From: Bacteroidota bacterium
GTDB lineage: Bacteria > Bacteroidota > JABWAT01
Assembly: GCA_013360915.1 (NCBI GenBank)
Contig: JABWAT010000002.1
Span: forward strand, 186,001 to 250,000
Direction of reading: 5' to 3'
DNA: 64,000 nt
This document shows positions 9,018 to 16,876 of the stretch, piece after piece (position 1 is the stretch's first letter; every line of letters starts with the position of its first letter). Both the position numbers and the translations under genes were made by a program. A model generated the notes under the pieces. That model did no database searches and had not been told where the DNA came from. It saw only the letters and a program-made list of their open reading frames with translations.

Positions 9018-9815
9018 GTGGCACTGTTTTCCATCCCCAGCCTGAACTACATTGTTCTGCAGTTGGTTGAATCCAACGGGATTACCGGAGAAACCCGGGA
9101 GGATGCCATTTTTCTGTTTCAGAGGTTGCCAACCGATATCAGTTACACCTTTTCCGGCCGGGACGTGATCAGTAAAATCGGAACCCGGTTTTACAATGAC
9201 AGTTACACAAAGCAACCAACTCAGGTTTCCATAAACGGAAATATGGGGATGATGGCATTGTGGACCGGCACGAAGTACACGACCGGTCCGGCCAGAGTGG
9301 ATGCAATCGAGGATATCATTGTTTCCCGCCTCGACCAGGTAAACAGCCGGTACTCTAAGGCAAGTCAGCAGAAGGAAAATCAGGATAACCTGACCTTCTA
9401 TCTCAATTTTTATGATTTTATCAACAAACGATATTTTCAGGTTTATCCGGCAAGTATGATGCTCGGCAGGTCTGCCAGCAGGAATCCGTATTCAACCGTC
9501 TATCAATTGAGTCTCATTGAATCCGGCGAAATTATAACCGCAAAGCAGGAGGATGTCATGTTGACCGTTCTCCTGTCTGCCCAGCGGTTGCTGGCAGATG
9601 CAGCAGAAACCGCAAACGCCGCAGTGGATATTCTGATCGGTAATGATGCCGTTCGGGCAATAAGCGCATTCGCGATGCTCACGACAGAGGCCCTTGTGCT
9701 GATAAACGAGATGAATGAGCAGGCATCGGAAATATCTGGAAACCTGATTCAGAACAATCCGTTTAGTGATTTCCTCGCCAGCGCCAGCGTTTTTTCATCG
9801 GAGACCATAAGATGA
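9018..9815 (+). CDS. Baseplate/tail protein of unknown function
   Basis: A 265-aa protein starting at a GTG directly after the preceding stop, with AAGAAGG upstream. The first ~170 residues are beta-rich, with the segment ISYTFSGRDVISKIGTRF and a YFQVYPASMMLGRSAS stretch. The remainder is two to three alanine-rich amphipathic helices (VLLSAQRLLADAAETANAA). Its position between the spike and the gp25-like protein suggests a hub-wedge connector or tail-completion role, as for small LysM-associated or gp53-like proteins. I cannot name a family. It overlaps the next gene by 4 bp (ATGA). Confidence 0.5.
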   Translation: MALFSIPSLNYIVLQLVESNGITGETREDAIFLFQRLPTDISYTFSGRDVISKIGTRFYNDSYTKQPTQVSINGNMGMMALWTGTKYTTGPARVDAIEDIIVSRLDQVNSRYSKASQQKENQDNLTFYLNFYDFINKRYFQVYPASMMLGRSASRNPYSTVYQLSLIESGEIITAKQEDVMLTVLLSAQRLLADAAETANAAVDILIGNDAVRAISAFAMLTTEALVLINEMNEQASEISGNLIQNNPFSDFLASASVFSSETIR

Positions 9816-10684
9816 CAGAACAGCAACAGAAGGTTCTGAACCTGATTGCGAGTTCAAGATATGAACTGTCACTGAGGTATCCGGCGGATCCGGACGATCT
9901 TGATTTTATGGAAGAACCGGTTTATGAAGCGGTTGCCAGTCTTTGGCAACTCGAACGCTCCGTTTACGATATGACGATTGTTGGCCGTGTTCAGAAAAAA
10001 GGGACAAACGGCATAAAGACCATCACTGAGTATTCCAGAAATCCGGGGGAAACGCCGAGAGAGGTGGCGAGGAAGTTTAATGCCAATGTAGAAGACCTGA
10101 TCAATATCAACGGAGGATTGGATGCCTTTTACGCTTCATCTTCGGTTCGGGTCCCTGTCCCGGTATCAGGTATTGTAACCGAACAGTTTGAAAAGGTTCC
10201 GACATTCACCGAGTCCGGAGGGGAGGAACTGCTGGGAACAGACATCACGCGGACGTTTAACCGGAGAAATGTGGGAACAGAGGAAGACCCGTTATACGAT
10301 CTGGACACGTATTCCGGTTATACAAACCTGCAACAGGGAATTGCTCATCGGTTACGAACAGAAATCGGAAACCTGCCATATAACAAACAATTCGGTTTAC
10401 TCCGGACGGTTGTCAGCAGCCCGGCCGAAGTCAGGGATTCAATGAATGCAATTGCCATCGACAGAACGGTCATGGCTGATGCGAGGATATTGGAGATTTC
10501 AGACATCCGGTTTAATGGTGCCAGGGTAGAGGTAGATGCCATTCCGATTACCAAGGCCGTAAATAAATCATCGACCGCTACTGACAACTTTTTTGACGAT
10601 CCGGCGCGGGAATACATCCTGCCGCCACCACCAGAACTGGAAGCGCCGTCAGTCACCTTTATTGAAAGCTATCCATCACTATGA
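9812..10684 (+). CDS. Baseplate wedge gp25-like protein with N-terminal LysM
   Basis: A 290-aa protein with two recognisable parts. Residues about 78-118 look like a LysM module (GETPREVARKFNANVEDL then ININGG). Residues about 135-260 match the gp25/gpW wedge family: LLGTDI near the start, YTNLQQGIAHRLRTEIGNLP in the middle, and a C-terminal strand region. gp25-like proteins join wedge to sheath and start sheath assembly. LysM modules bind peptidoglycan or help assembly in other phage baseplate proteins, but usually as separate genes. The tail ends in a proline-rich linker (PPPPELEAPS). It is coupled by ATGA overlaps on both sides. Confidence 0.75.
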   Translation: MTEQQQKVLNLIASSRYELSLRYPADPDDLDFMEEPVYEAVASLWQLERSVYDMTIVGRVQKKGTNGIKTITEYSRNPGETPREVARKFNANVEDLININGGLDAFYASSSVRVPVPVSGIVTEQFEKVPTFTESGGEELLGTDITRTFNRRNVGTEEDPLYDLDTYSGYTNLQQGIAHRLRTEIGNLPYNKQFGLLRTVVSSPAEVRDSMNAIAIDRTVMADARILEISDIRFNGARVEVDAIPITKAVNKSSTATDNFFDDPAREYILPPPPELEAPSVTFIESYPSL

Positions 10685-11907
10685 GAGAGCCAGAAGCCAT
10701 AACCGCCCGAATGATCCGGACATTCTCTGCCCTGAACGAACAGGTGACTTATTTCGGAGATGACGGGATTGTCCGAAATATTTTCCAATCCATATCACAG
10801 GCATTGGCCGATCAGGAATTGGAACTTGCCCGAGTAAAACGTGCATCCAGCCTGGTGACTGCATCCGGAGATGATCTGGATACGCTTGCGGTGGAGATTT
10901 ATGGAACCAGCCGGAGAGGACCGGCAAAATCAACGGCATTGGTAATTGTTCAAGGTCCGACAGGGGTTCAGGTTCCAGCTGGGACTGCATTTTATCACGC
11001 CACAACCGGTGAGAAGTATGTTTCAAAGAACGGAATTACCATCGGAAGCACAAATCCGGCGGTCCCGGGTTCTCCGAATCCAAACGAACTGTATTTTCCA
11101 GGCTTAGGCAATCCCAGTCTGGAAGGAGCCGATGGTAGTATCAGTTTTGGTCATTGGGTATGGGTAGAAAGCGAAGGGACTGGCAGTAAGACCCGGGCAT
11201 CGGCCAACACGATAACCGTTACTCCAAATGCAGCCTTAACCGTTTTCAATCCGGCACCAACAACAGGTGGAGAGGACACTGAATCTGACTCGGAACTCCG
11301 GTCACGTTTGATCGGGATGAATCTGCTTAGAGCAACCTACACCAACTCATTTTTCGAAAATATTGCTATTGAGGCCAACGACACGATTCAGAAAGCTCTT
11401 GTTCAGTGGACGTATGGTGTTGGCATATCCGTCTTTGTCTGCAACAGGAGTGGGTGCCTCTATACGGCCAACGAACTGACCGCAATCAACGATTATATCG
11501 TCAGCAAGATACCTGCATTCTTCCAGGCCAGCCAGAATACGGTATCATTCGCCTGTTCAACGCAGAACGTCACCTATACTGACATTGCAGTCGAATTCCG
11601 GGGAAAATTCACACCAAGCCCAACCCTGATGGACACCTACATTGCCATTATCGACCGAATGGCCGACCTGTATATCAATCCCGGTCGGTTGACGTTCGGG
11701 CAGCCGGTCTATGATGATTCTGTTGTGAAGGCTATACAGGAGACAGGGCTTGCTTTGGATCTCCAATTAAATTCTGTCCTGCTTAACGGGTCATCTCGGG
11801 TGGATCCTGCATTTAATTCAATATGCAGGATTGGTTCGGTTAAACTCATTGACGACCTGACCAGCCAAACAATCAACCTCAGTCTGATTTCTGCATCCAA
11901 CCCATGA
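10681..11907 (+). CDS. Baseplate J-like protein
   Basis: A 408-aa protein with the layout of the baseplate J family (P2 gpJ, Mu gp47, T4 gp6-like). It has an N-terminal helical bundle with DDLDTLAVEIYG. A beta barrel contains QVPAGTAFYHATTGEKYVS. A linker with VTPNAALTVFNPAPTTGGED then the characteristic ESDSELRSRLIG helix precedes a C-terminal beta region. It forms the wedge ring that triggers sheath contraction. It lies after gp25 and before the gpI-like gene, the conserved W-J-I order. Confidence 0.88.
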   Translation: MREPEAITARMIRTFSALNEQVTYFGDDGIVRNIFQSISQALADQELELARVKRASSLVTASGDDLDTLAVEIYGTSRRGPAKSTALVIVQGPTGVQVPAGTAFYHATTGEKYVSKNGITIGSTNPAVPGSPNPNELYFPGLGNPSLEGADGSISFGHWVWVESEGTGSKTRASANTITVTPNAALTVFNPAPTTGGEDTESDSELRSRLIGMNLLRATYTNSFFENIAIEANDTIQKALVQWTYGVGISVFVCNRSGCLYTANELTAINDYIVSKIPAFFQASQNTVSFACSTQNVTYTDIAVEFRGKFTPSPTLMDTYIAIIDRMADLYINPGRLTFGQPVYDDSVVKAIQETGLALDLQLNSVLLNGSSRVDPAFNSICRIGSVKLIDDLTSQTINLSLISASNP

Positions 11908-13715
11908 GAAATATCAGGAACATACTCAGGCGAATGCCGGTAACCCGGTTCATCCCCTTTATGGATATGAAGCCGGTGTTCTTTCTTCAGGCAGATCGCG
12001 GCATCCGCGAGGTACACACAGATGAACTTCCGAAACTCTCCGAGACCGACCAGATCGACATTACGGAAAACCTGTGGAGAACAGGTAGCGAGAATGTCTA
12101 TTTGTCATCCAACCTGCTTAGGGGAAAGAAGTCTTTCCTGGTTGAGTCTGAGTTTACCGATCTGCTGAGTCAGAATGGAGCCAATGGGAGTTTCCACGAA
12201 AACATCACCGGCTGGCAGTGTAAATCATCCGGTGGTGGTGTTCTGTCCGGCAGGCTTTTCCATGAGACCAACCCGGCTCACATTCAGAAAGGTGCCGGGT
12301 CCCTTCGCCATACCGATGCTGCAAACACAGACAATACAATTGAACCAACCAATACAATTGCGCTCGGTGCAGGAACCCACACATTCTCAGTGTTTGTAAA
12401 GACAGCCAACACACAGACCATTGCCGACCTGATCAGAATTATTAAAGTATCTGACTCGTCTGTCCTTGTGACCAGTGGATCCGTAGAGACAAATAACGTC
12501 TTCCAGCAAATTACAGTCACGTTCTTCACTGCCAGCCCGGTTACTGTCACACCAAAAATCAAAACGGGTACTGCCAATCAGAATATGTGGATTGACTCTG
12601 CCATTTTCTGTCAGTTGACGTTTGCGCCAACCTTCCTCCGTACAAACAGGACAAAACCGAACTTTACATTTTTGGTAGAAGACATACTCGACCAACCATC
12701 GTTCTCGGTCGTCACCTGGTTTAATATCAGGGCATTCGACAACACAGACAGTACTTTCCATATTGTCTGGGAAGGAACCGATGCAGGAAGCCCGGAAAGT
12801 TATATCCGATTAGGATACAATGGACAGACTGGAAAAATCCGGATCGAGATGCAGAATGAACTATCTGAACAGTTTCAGCTTGAGGGGACCCATCCAGCAA
12901 TTGATACCGGCAAGTTCTATGGATTGGCCTTTCAGTATTATCGGACATCAGGTCGTTTCCTGTGGGTGCTGACAGAGGACTCAACCCAGCAGGTCAAAAT
13001 GAGCAATAACGTACAGACCAGCCTGACTATCCCACCATCGCTCAGTGTGGCAAACCTATCGCTCGGTCATAAATACATGGCCAACGACAAACAATCTCTG
13101 TATATCAATGGGGTAACCATTATCTCAGAGACCGTCAGCGAATCAGAGTTGCGGGAATTTCTGCTGTCAACCGATTACCCGTACTCCGTTCAGGAGTCGA
13201 TCTATTACGCGGTTGCAAAGGAGCATTATCGGACGGCCGAGGCAACGCGGAAGGTCGCTGAATTCGGCATCTTTAACGACAGCCATCTGAAGGTGCTACT
13301 CAAAGAACGAGGCCAGTTCCCCCTGATTCTGCCGTGGGCAGAAACTCTCATGACGGCAATCAACTACTATGGATATGACGATCTTCCCGGAGAGAAGCCG
13401 GATGCCAATCAGTACCGGGCCATGGTCTGGAAGGATATTGTACGGGATTACGGCACCATAACAGGCATTGAGAACACAATCAAACTACTGACAAATGATG
13501 AAGATGCAACAGTCAGTTATTCTCCGAGCAGGTATTTTGTCAACGAGCTTTATCCTCCTTCTGACCCCATTTACATGAGCGAGGATTATACGTTCACAGC
13601 CACCTATACCAATAATACAGAAGCCGGCGGCCGGTTTATCCCGGACGATCAGATTCTGGCGTTTATCAATAAATATGTTTGTCCGGTCTACCTGACCCTT
13701 TCAAAGGCCCCATAA
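11904..13715 (+). CDS. Tail protein I-like with embedded lectin/CBM-type domains
   Basis: A 603-aa protein coupled to gene J by ATGA, the slot of tail protein I. The C-terminal ~150 residues fit a gpI-type wedge-to-fibre connector: LPWAETLM, DYGTITGIENTIKLLT and a final FINKYVCPVYLTLS segment. Ahead of it are two beta-sandwich-like stretches. Residues about 110-250 include TIALGAGTHTFSVFVKT, a pattern common in carbohydrate-binding modules of phage proteins. Residues about 255-425 include FSVVTWFNIRAFDN and QSLYINGVTII, typical of LamG/concanavalin folds. The order suggests glycan-binding modules built into the baseplate rather than only on the fibre. Domain names are by impression. Confidence 0.6.
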   Translation: MRNIRNILRRMPVTRFIPFMDMKPVFFLQADRGIREVHTDELPKLSETDQIDITENLWRTGSENVYLSSNLLRGKKSFLVESEFTDLLSQNGANGSFHENITGWQCKSSGGGVLSGRLFHETNPAHIQKGAGSLRHTDAANTDNTIEPTNTIALGAGTHTFSVFVKTANTQTIADLIRIIKVSDSSVLVTSGSVETNNVFQQITVTFFTASPVTVTPKIKTGTANQNMWIDSAIFCQLTFAPTFLRTNRTKPNFTFLVEDILDQPSFSVVTWFNIRAFDNTDSTFHIVWEGTDAGSPESYIRLGYNGQTGKIRIEMQNELSEQFQLEGTHPAIDTGKFYGLAFQYYRTSGRFLWVLTEDSTQQVKMSNNVQTSLTIPPSLSVANLSLGHKYMANDKQSLYINGVTIISETVSESELREFLLSTDYPYSVQESIYYAVAKEHYRTAEATRKVAEFGIFNDSHLKVLLKERGQFPLILPWAETLMTAINYYGYDDLPGEKPDANQYRAMVWKDIVRDYGTITGIENTIKLLTNDEDATVSYSPSRYFVNELYPPSDPIYMSEDYTFTATYTNNTEAGGRFIPDDQILAFINKYVCPVYLTLSKAP

Positions 13716-13716
13716 A

Positions 13717-15372
13717 ATGAGAAGAAACCTAAACCCACTCAACACATCTAACTTCAAAATCAAAGGCTCTGGCCTTGTCCTGCAGGTGTCGGAGGATATC
13801 AGACAGTCCGGTTTGGATAACTTGCTGAGAAACCAGTACATGACAACCGGAGTCCAGGTGAGACCAACCGGTGTCACGTCCGGTGCAATTGTTTATGAGG
13901 CACCAACGCTGGAAATCAGCGGTGGAATTCTGTATATCCGGACGGCCAACTTGCTATTGGAAACCGCAGAAGAACTCTGGAAACAGGTCAAAGTCCGCCC
14001 GGTATCCGGGGCCGCATCCATGGCAAAGTGGATTGCTGGACTGATCATGGACCAGAACGCAAAACTGGATGTTAGTGGACTGGCGACCGGCACCCACACT
14101 GTTTTCGTTGAGCACGCTGTCAACTATCTGTATCCATTCCCGGCCACCTTCCAGAACGGAACGGCCAACGTAAACTTCACAGGAGGGGACCTTACCAGGG
14201 TATATGAAGCCGGTATGAGAATCATGTACGGAGGGACCGCCTACCAGATTCAATCGGTGGATTCCGGGAACAATCGCCTGGTCCTGACAGCGGTCCACGG
14301 ATTAAACCTGTCTGGTGTCTATGTTGAGATTGGTGGTGAGTTTTCACCTTCCGGCCCACAACCTACACTTTCAACTCACTACCGGTTTGTCGAGATGGAC
14401 GGACTAACCATCACTACCTCGGCCGGATCCGTTTCGCCAACCGGCAGAAAGATCAAAGTCGGGGAAATCACCAAGGACGGCGGAGGAGTCTGGACGATTG
14501 ACGTAACGCCATCCAAACTGACAGTTGCTCAATCTGCCATGGCACACAATTTTGACACCTATCTGTCTGGCATTCTAACTGGTGCCCACACCGATAAGGG
14601 TGGTAAAAAGATTCAGAATTTGGGAAGCGGAACAGCATCAGGCGATGCTGTAAACAAAGGACAGCTGGACGGGAAACTGTCAAAAACCGGGGTAGATACC
14701 GTAACCGACAACCGGGAAAACGAGGGAGGAGACCCGGTAGCGCTCTATACCCTGAATCACACCGGCAGCGATACCTACCACCCGTTTTTTGATTTCCTGT
14801 TGGATGGTGTATTGAAAGCCAGGATTAACGCAGACGGAACGATTAAAATCCCATCCCCAACAGAGGATGATCATGCTGCCACATACGGACTGGTTAAAGG
14901 GAAGGTCAGCCTTAACACAGAAGAAACTATATCTGCACTCAAATTATTTGCTCAGGGGATCAAGTTTGCTGCTGATGGGCTGGCTCTCGATTCCTACTTT
15001 CAAAGTTCATCGTTTATTCCGACAGTTGAGGGAGAAGGAGGGTCTGGAACAACCATGAACTATTCTTCCAGGGTTTGCAGTTACATCCGGATCGGGAAAA
15101 TAGTGATTGCGGCATTTAACATAGAATGGGATGAGACCACTACCACATGGTCTGCTGGGATCAAGCTGAGTTTTCCGGAGAACATTTCAACAGCAGGTAT
15201 CATTCTGGGTGACCTGTATCTTCAGCCAGCCGGAGCCGGAACCTACGTCCCGGTTAGAGCGGTCAGACATGCAAACAATGTGGTGCTTTTGTTGAAACAA
15301 TCAGATGGCTTATCTGCTTATGTGACTGATTACCAAAAGATTCAGGGAACTGTTCTGTTTATGATCCAGTGA
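13717..15372 (+). CDS. Tail fibre protein
   Basis: A 551-aa protein, last of the tail genes. The N-terminal ~100 residues would attach it to the baseplate. The middle has beta-repeat character with VTPSKLTVAQSAMAHNFD. Two segments of the kind common in trimeric fibres follow: IQNLGSGTASGDAVNKGQLD near residue 310 and PSPTEDDHAATYGLVKGKV near 385. The C-terminal ~130 residues form a beta-rich domain likely to bind the receptor. No obvious chaperone or inversion system follows, so tail-tip variation by DNA inversion is not indicated. It starts one base after the previous stop. Confidence 0.75.
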   Translation: MRRNLNPLNTSNFKIKGSGLVLQVSEDIRQSGLDNLLRNQYMTTGVQVRPTGVTSGAIVYEAPTLEISGGILYIRTANLLLETAEELWKQVKVRPVSGAASMAKWIAGLIMDQNAKLDVSGLATGTHTVFVEHAVNYLYPFPATFQNGTANVNFTGGDLTRVYEAGMRIMYGGTAYQIQSVDSGNNRLVLTAVHGLNLSGVYVEIGGEFSPSGPQPTLSTHYRFVEMDGLTITTSAGSVSPTGRKIKVGEITKDGGGVWTIDVTPSKLTVAQSAMAHNFDTYLSGILTGAHTDKGGKKIQNLGSGTASGDAVNKGQLDGKLSKTGVDTVTDNRENEGGDPVALYTLNHTGSDTYHPFFDFLLDGVLKARINADGTIKIPSPTEDDHAATYGLVKGKVSLNTEETISALKLFAQGIKFAADGLALDSYFQSSSFIPTVEGEGGSGTTMNYSSRVCSYIRIGKIVIAAFNIEWDETTTTWSAGIKLSFPENISTAGIILGDLYLQPAGAGTYVPVRAVRHANNVVLLLKQSDGLSAYVTDYQKIQGTVLFMIQ

Positions 15373-15410
15373 TTGGCATCAACTATAGATTGTCCTTACT
15401 CTGGTTGATA

Positions 15411-15442
15411 TTGACTATTTAGCCGGAATGGGTCTATATTCG
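15411..15442 (+). promoter_or_regulatory. Promoter of the HicB-like/HicA-like pair
   Basis: TTGACT at 15411-15416 is followed by TATATTCG at 15435-15442. The spacing is 21 nt from TTG to the -7 element, and the same bases also form a near sigma70-like TTGACT-N18-TATATT pair. The predicted leader is about 25 nt, with CAGGAGA at 15454-15460 as ribosome-binding site. This separates the pair transcriptionally from the tail fibre gene. Confidence 0.5.
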
Positions 15443-15469
15443 TCAACCAACCACAGGAGATTGATTGTT

Positions 15470-15700
15470 ATGAAGACGGTACCTTTCATTGTTTATTTTG
15501 TAAAAGACACGGAATTGGGTGGATTCACGGCCTATTCCGAACAGTTCCCAGATGTTATAGCAGAGGGAACGACACAAAAAGATGCCGTGCAAAATCTCAC
15601 AACAGCCATCGCTGCTTCTTTTTCGAGAAGGAAGATGGATAAACCACATACGCCCGGAATTGAATCGAGGGAGTATAAATTACAGTTTGGGTCAATCTGA
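15470..15700 (+). CDS. HicB-like antitoxin-type protein
   Basis: A 76-aa protein from the ATG at 15470, preceded by AGGAGA nine bases upstream; an earlier ATG at 15428 would give 90 aa but lies inside the promoter. The sequence follows the HicB core: an N-terminal strand IVYF, then GGFTAYSEQFPDVIAEG and the helix TTQKDAVQNLTTAIAAS. HicB folds bind and neutralise HicA RNases. No C-terminal ribbon-helix-helix or HTH DNA-binding extension is visible. It ends in the TGATG overlap with the next gene, so the two are co-translated. Position just inside the prophage end suits an accessory immunity or stability module. Confidence 0.6.
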   Translation: MKTVPFIVYFVKDTELGGFTAYSEQFPDVIAEGTTQKDAVQNLTTAIAASFSRRKMDKPHTPGIESREYKLQFGSI

Positions 15701-15993
15701 TGGGTGCAGATCAGGAATCACCATCATACAGAATCAAGTGGGCAGATTTCCAAGACTGGGTTAAAGCCCATGGATGCAGGATCGAGGCCTTCTCAGAGCC
15801 ATACGCTGGGGTGGTGGATGTTATTAAAGATGAGACCGGCAAACGGTTTACGATATACCCTCCGTTTGAAAAACTTAATGCGTACACAGTATATAAGGCA
15901 TGCATGAGACTCGGAATCCCTATGCCTGATTGTGCTAAAGAACAAGAGAAAATACAAAACATTATAGATAATCACCGTAACGGTGAAAAGTGA
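15700..15993 (+). CDS. Possible diverged HicA-like partner
   Basis: A 97-aa protein coupled one base into the HicB-like gene. Its predicted order, helix (WADFQDWVKAHG), three strands (CRIEAFS, GVVDVIKD, KRFTIYPP) and helix (LNAYTVYKACMRLGI), matches the dsRBD-like HicA fold. The strand ending in a proline-containing turn and the last helix are reminiscent of HicA. The GSHH-type segment with the catalytic histidine of HicA is absent; the equivalent place reads SEPYAG. If related, it is either inactive as an RNase, uses other residues, or has another role with HicB. The gene order is also the reverse of the common toxin-first order. Identity uncertain. Confidence 0.4.
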   Translation: MGADQESPSYRIKWADFQDWVKAHGCRIEAFSEPYAGVVDVIKDETGKRFTIYPPFEKLNAYTVYKACMRLGIPMPDCAKEQEKIQNIIDNHRNGEK

Positions 15994-16033
15994 CATCCCT
16001 CAGCAAAATCTGACTAATGGCTGTCAGTTGGCC

Positions 16034-16073
16034 TTCTCACTTTTAAGCCATAAAACGGGCACTTTGGTGAGAA
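16034..16073. repeat. Inverted repeat near the prophage end
   Basis: TTCTCAC (16034-16040) and GTGAGAA (16067-16073) form a 7-bp inverted repeat around a 26-nt loop. It lies between the last prophage gene and the att fragment. No poly-T follows, so it is not a clear terminator. It might be an arm-type site for recombination proteins or coincidental. Confidence 0.25.
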
Positions 16074-16133
16074 AGACATGAAAGAAAACAGGCCAAAACG
16101 AGTCAGAATAGCCATGTTGGAGTGTTTCAGATA

Positions 16134-16180
16134 GACTCTTAATCAGTGGGTCCAAGGTTCGAGTCCTTGATGGTGCACCA
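16134..16180 (+). other. attR: 3' fragment of tRNA-Lys(CTT)
   Basis: The segment has everything of a tRNA from the end of the anticodon stem on. It shows the loop CTCTTAA (anticodon CTT), the 3' anticodon strand TCAGT, variable loop GGGTC, T-arm CAAGG-TTCGAGT-CCTTG with a perfect stem, acceptor strand ATGGTGC, discriminator A and encoded CCA. Upstream there is no D-arm and no GCACCAT acceptor strand. The anticodon stem pairs only for its loop-proximal two base pairs plus a fortuitous outer pair. This is the duplicated core left when a phage integrates into the 3' half of a tRNA gene. The intact gene should be at the left end of the prophage. Confidence 0.85.
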
Positions 16181-16183
16181 CTA

Positions 16184-16211
16184 AAAACCCGTTTCCCGAC
16201 GGGTTTTTTTA
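16184..16211 (+). terminator. Rho-independent terminator of the original tRNA-Lys
   Basis: AAACCCGT and ACGGGTTT form a stem around TTCCCG, followed by a run of seven or more T from about 16204. It lies 4 nt after the encoded CCA, as expected for the host tRNA's own terminator remaining on the chromosomal side of the att site. It would now also stop rightward transcription out of the prophage. Confidence 0.8.
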
Positions 16212-16232
16212 TTTCTTCCCCCCTGAATCCCG

Positions 16233-16264
16233 TTTGATCACCCCATCCGTTTCACGTATCATTG
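16233..16264 (+). promoter_or_regulatory. -33/-7 promoter, possibly giving a leaderless mRNA
   Basis: TTTG (16233-16236), 20 nt, then TATCATTG (16257-16264). The -7 element ends four bases before the ATG at 16268 and no Shine-Dalgarno sequence is visible. If the start point is at the usual distance, the transcript would begin at or next to the start codon. Confidence 0.45.
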
Positions 16265-16267
16265 ACC

Positions 16268-16876
16268 ATGAACCTTTCTTTTCTTGCTTTAGGGGATTCC
16301 TACACCATCGGCGAAGGAGTGTTACACGAAGACCGCTGGCCTTCCCGACTCACCACCCGGCTTCGGGATGAAGGATTTTCCTTCGATCTTCCCCACATCA
16401 TTGCCACCACAGGATGGACCACCACTGATCTGAAGGAAGCGATCCGAAACCACAACCTGAAGCCAGATTATGATCTGGTCAGCCTTCTCATCGGAGTCAA
16501 CAACCAATACCGGGGCTGGCCGGTCAGTGACTATGAAAACGACTTTGCAGAGTTGTTGCAGGATGCCATCCGACTTTCAGGAAACCGCCCGGACCGTGTT
16601 CTGGTACTCTCCATTCCCGACTGGGGCAGAACTCCCTTCGCCTCGGACCGGAATCCGCAGCGGATTTCACAGGAAATTGACTCCTTCAATCAGGTGAACC
16701 AGCATCATTCTTTGAAACGGGGTGTGCATTGGGTCGATGTAACCACCGTGACCCGTCAGACGCCGCTTCCTGAAGACTGGACCACTGATGATGGACTGCA
16801 TCCTTCCGGCATCCTGTATGACCAGTGGGTCCGTCTGGTTCTTCCTCTCATCATTAATCAATTGCGTACATCATGA
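16268..16876 (+). CDS. SGNH/GDSL-family hydrolase
   Basis: A 202-aa protein without a signal peptide, so probably cytoplasmic. It has the SGNH blocks in order: block I LALGDSYTIGEG with the nucleophile Ser near residue 10, block III LIGVNNQYRG with the Asn, and block V DGLHPSG with Asp and His near residue 179. The family covers esterases, lysophospholipases and deacylases; the substrate cannot be read from sequence. I chose the ATG at 16268 over a TTG two codons upstream. It ends in an ATGA overlap with kynureninase, so the two are co-expressed. It is the first chromosomal gene right of the att fragment. Confidence 0.82.
   Translation: MNLSFLALGDSYTIGEGVLHEDRWPSRLTTRLRDEGFSFDLPHIIATTGWTTTDLKEAIRNHNLKPDYDLVSLLIGVNNQYRGWPVSDYENDFAELLQDAIRLSGNRPDRVLVLSIPDWGRTPFASDRNPQRISQEIDSFNQVNQHHSLKRGVHWVDVTTVTRQTPLPEDWTTDDGLHPSGILYDQWVRLVLPLIINQLRTS

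Larger units (their letters stand above)
1..16133. mobile_element. Right part of an integrated contractile-tail prophage
   Basis: The block is a run of translationally coupled structural genes in the usual order for a contractile-tailed phage: sheath, tube, chaperones, tape measure, hub, spike, gp25, J, I-like, fibre. It stops at a truncated tRNA-Lys 3' end at 16134, which I take as attR. Genes to the right are chromosomal. No integrase, terminase, portal, capsid or lysis gene is present, so the left end lies outside the window. A phage-derived tail particle (tailocin) with a retained att scar is a less likely alternative. The tail genes look intact, without stops or frameshifts apart from the chaperone pair. 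Confidence 0.85.

Noticed and set aside
15972-15986. TCACCG-TAA-CGGTGA hairpin as a terminator of the HicB/HicA-like pair
   Set aside because: It lies within the last codons of the gene and is followed by AAAAG, not a T-run.
16040-16180. Complete tRNA-Lys gene
   Set aside because: No D-arm, no acceptor 5' strand and only a partly paired anticodon stem precede the loop, so only the 3' fragment is supported.
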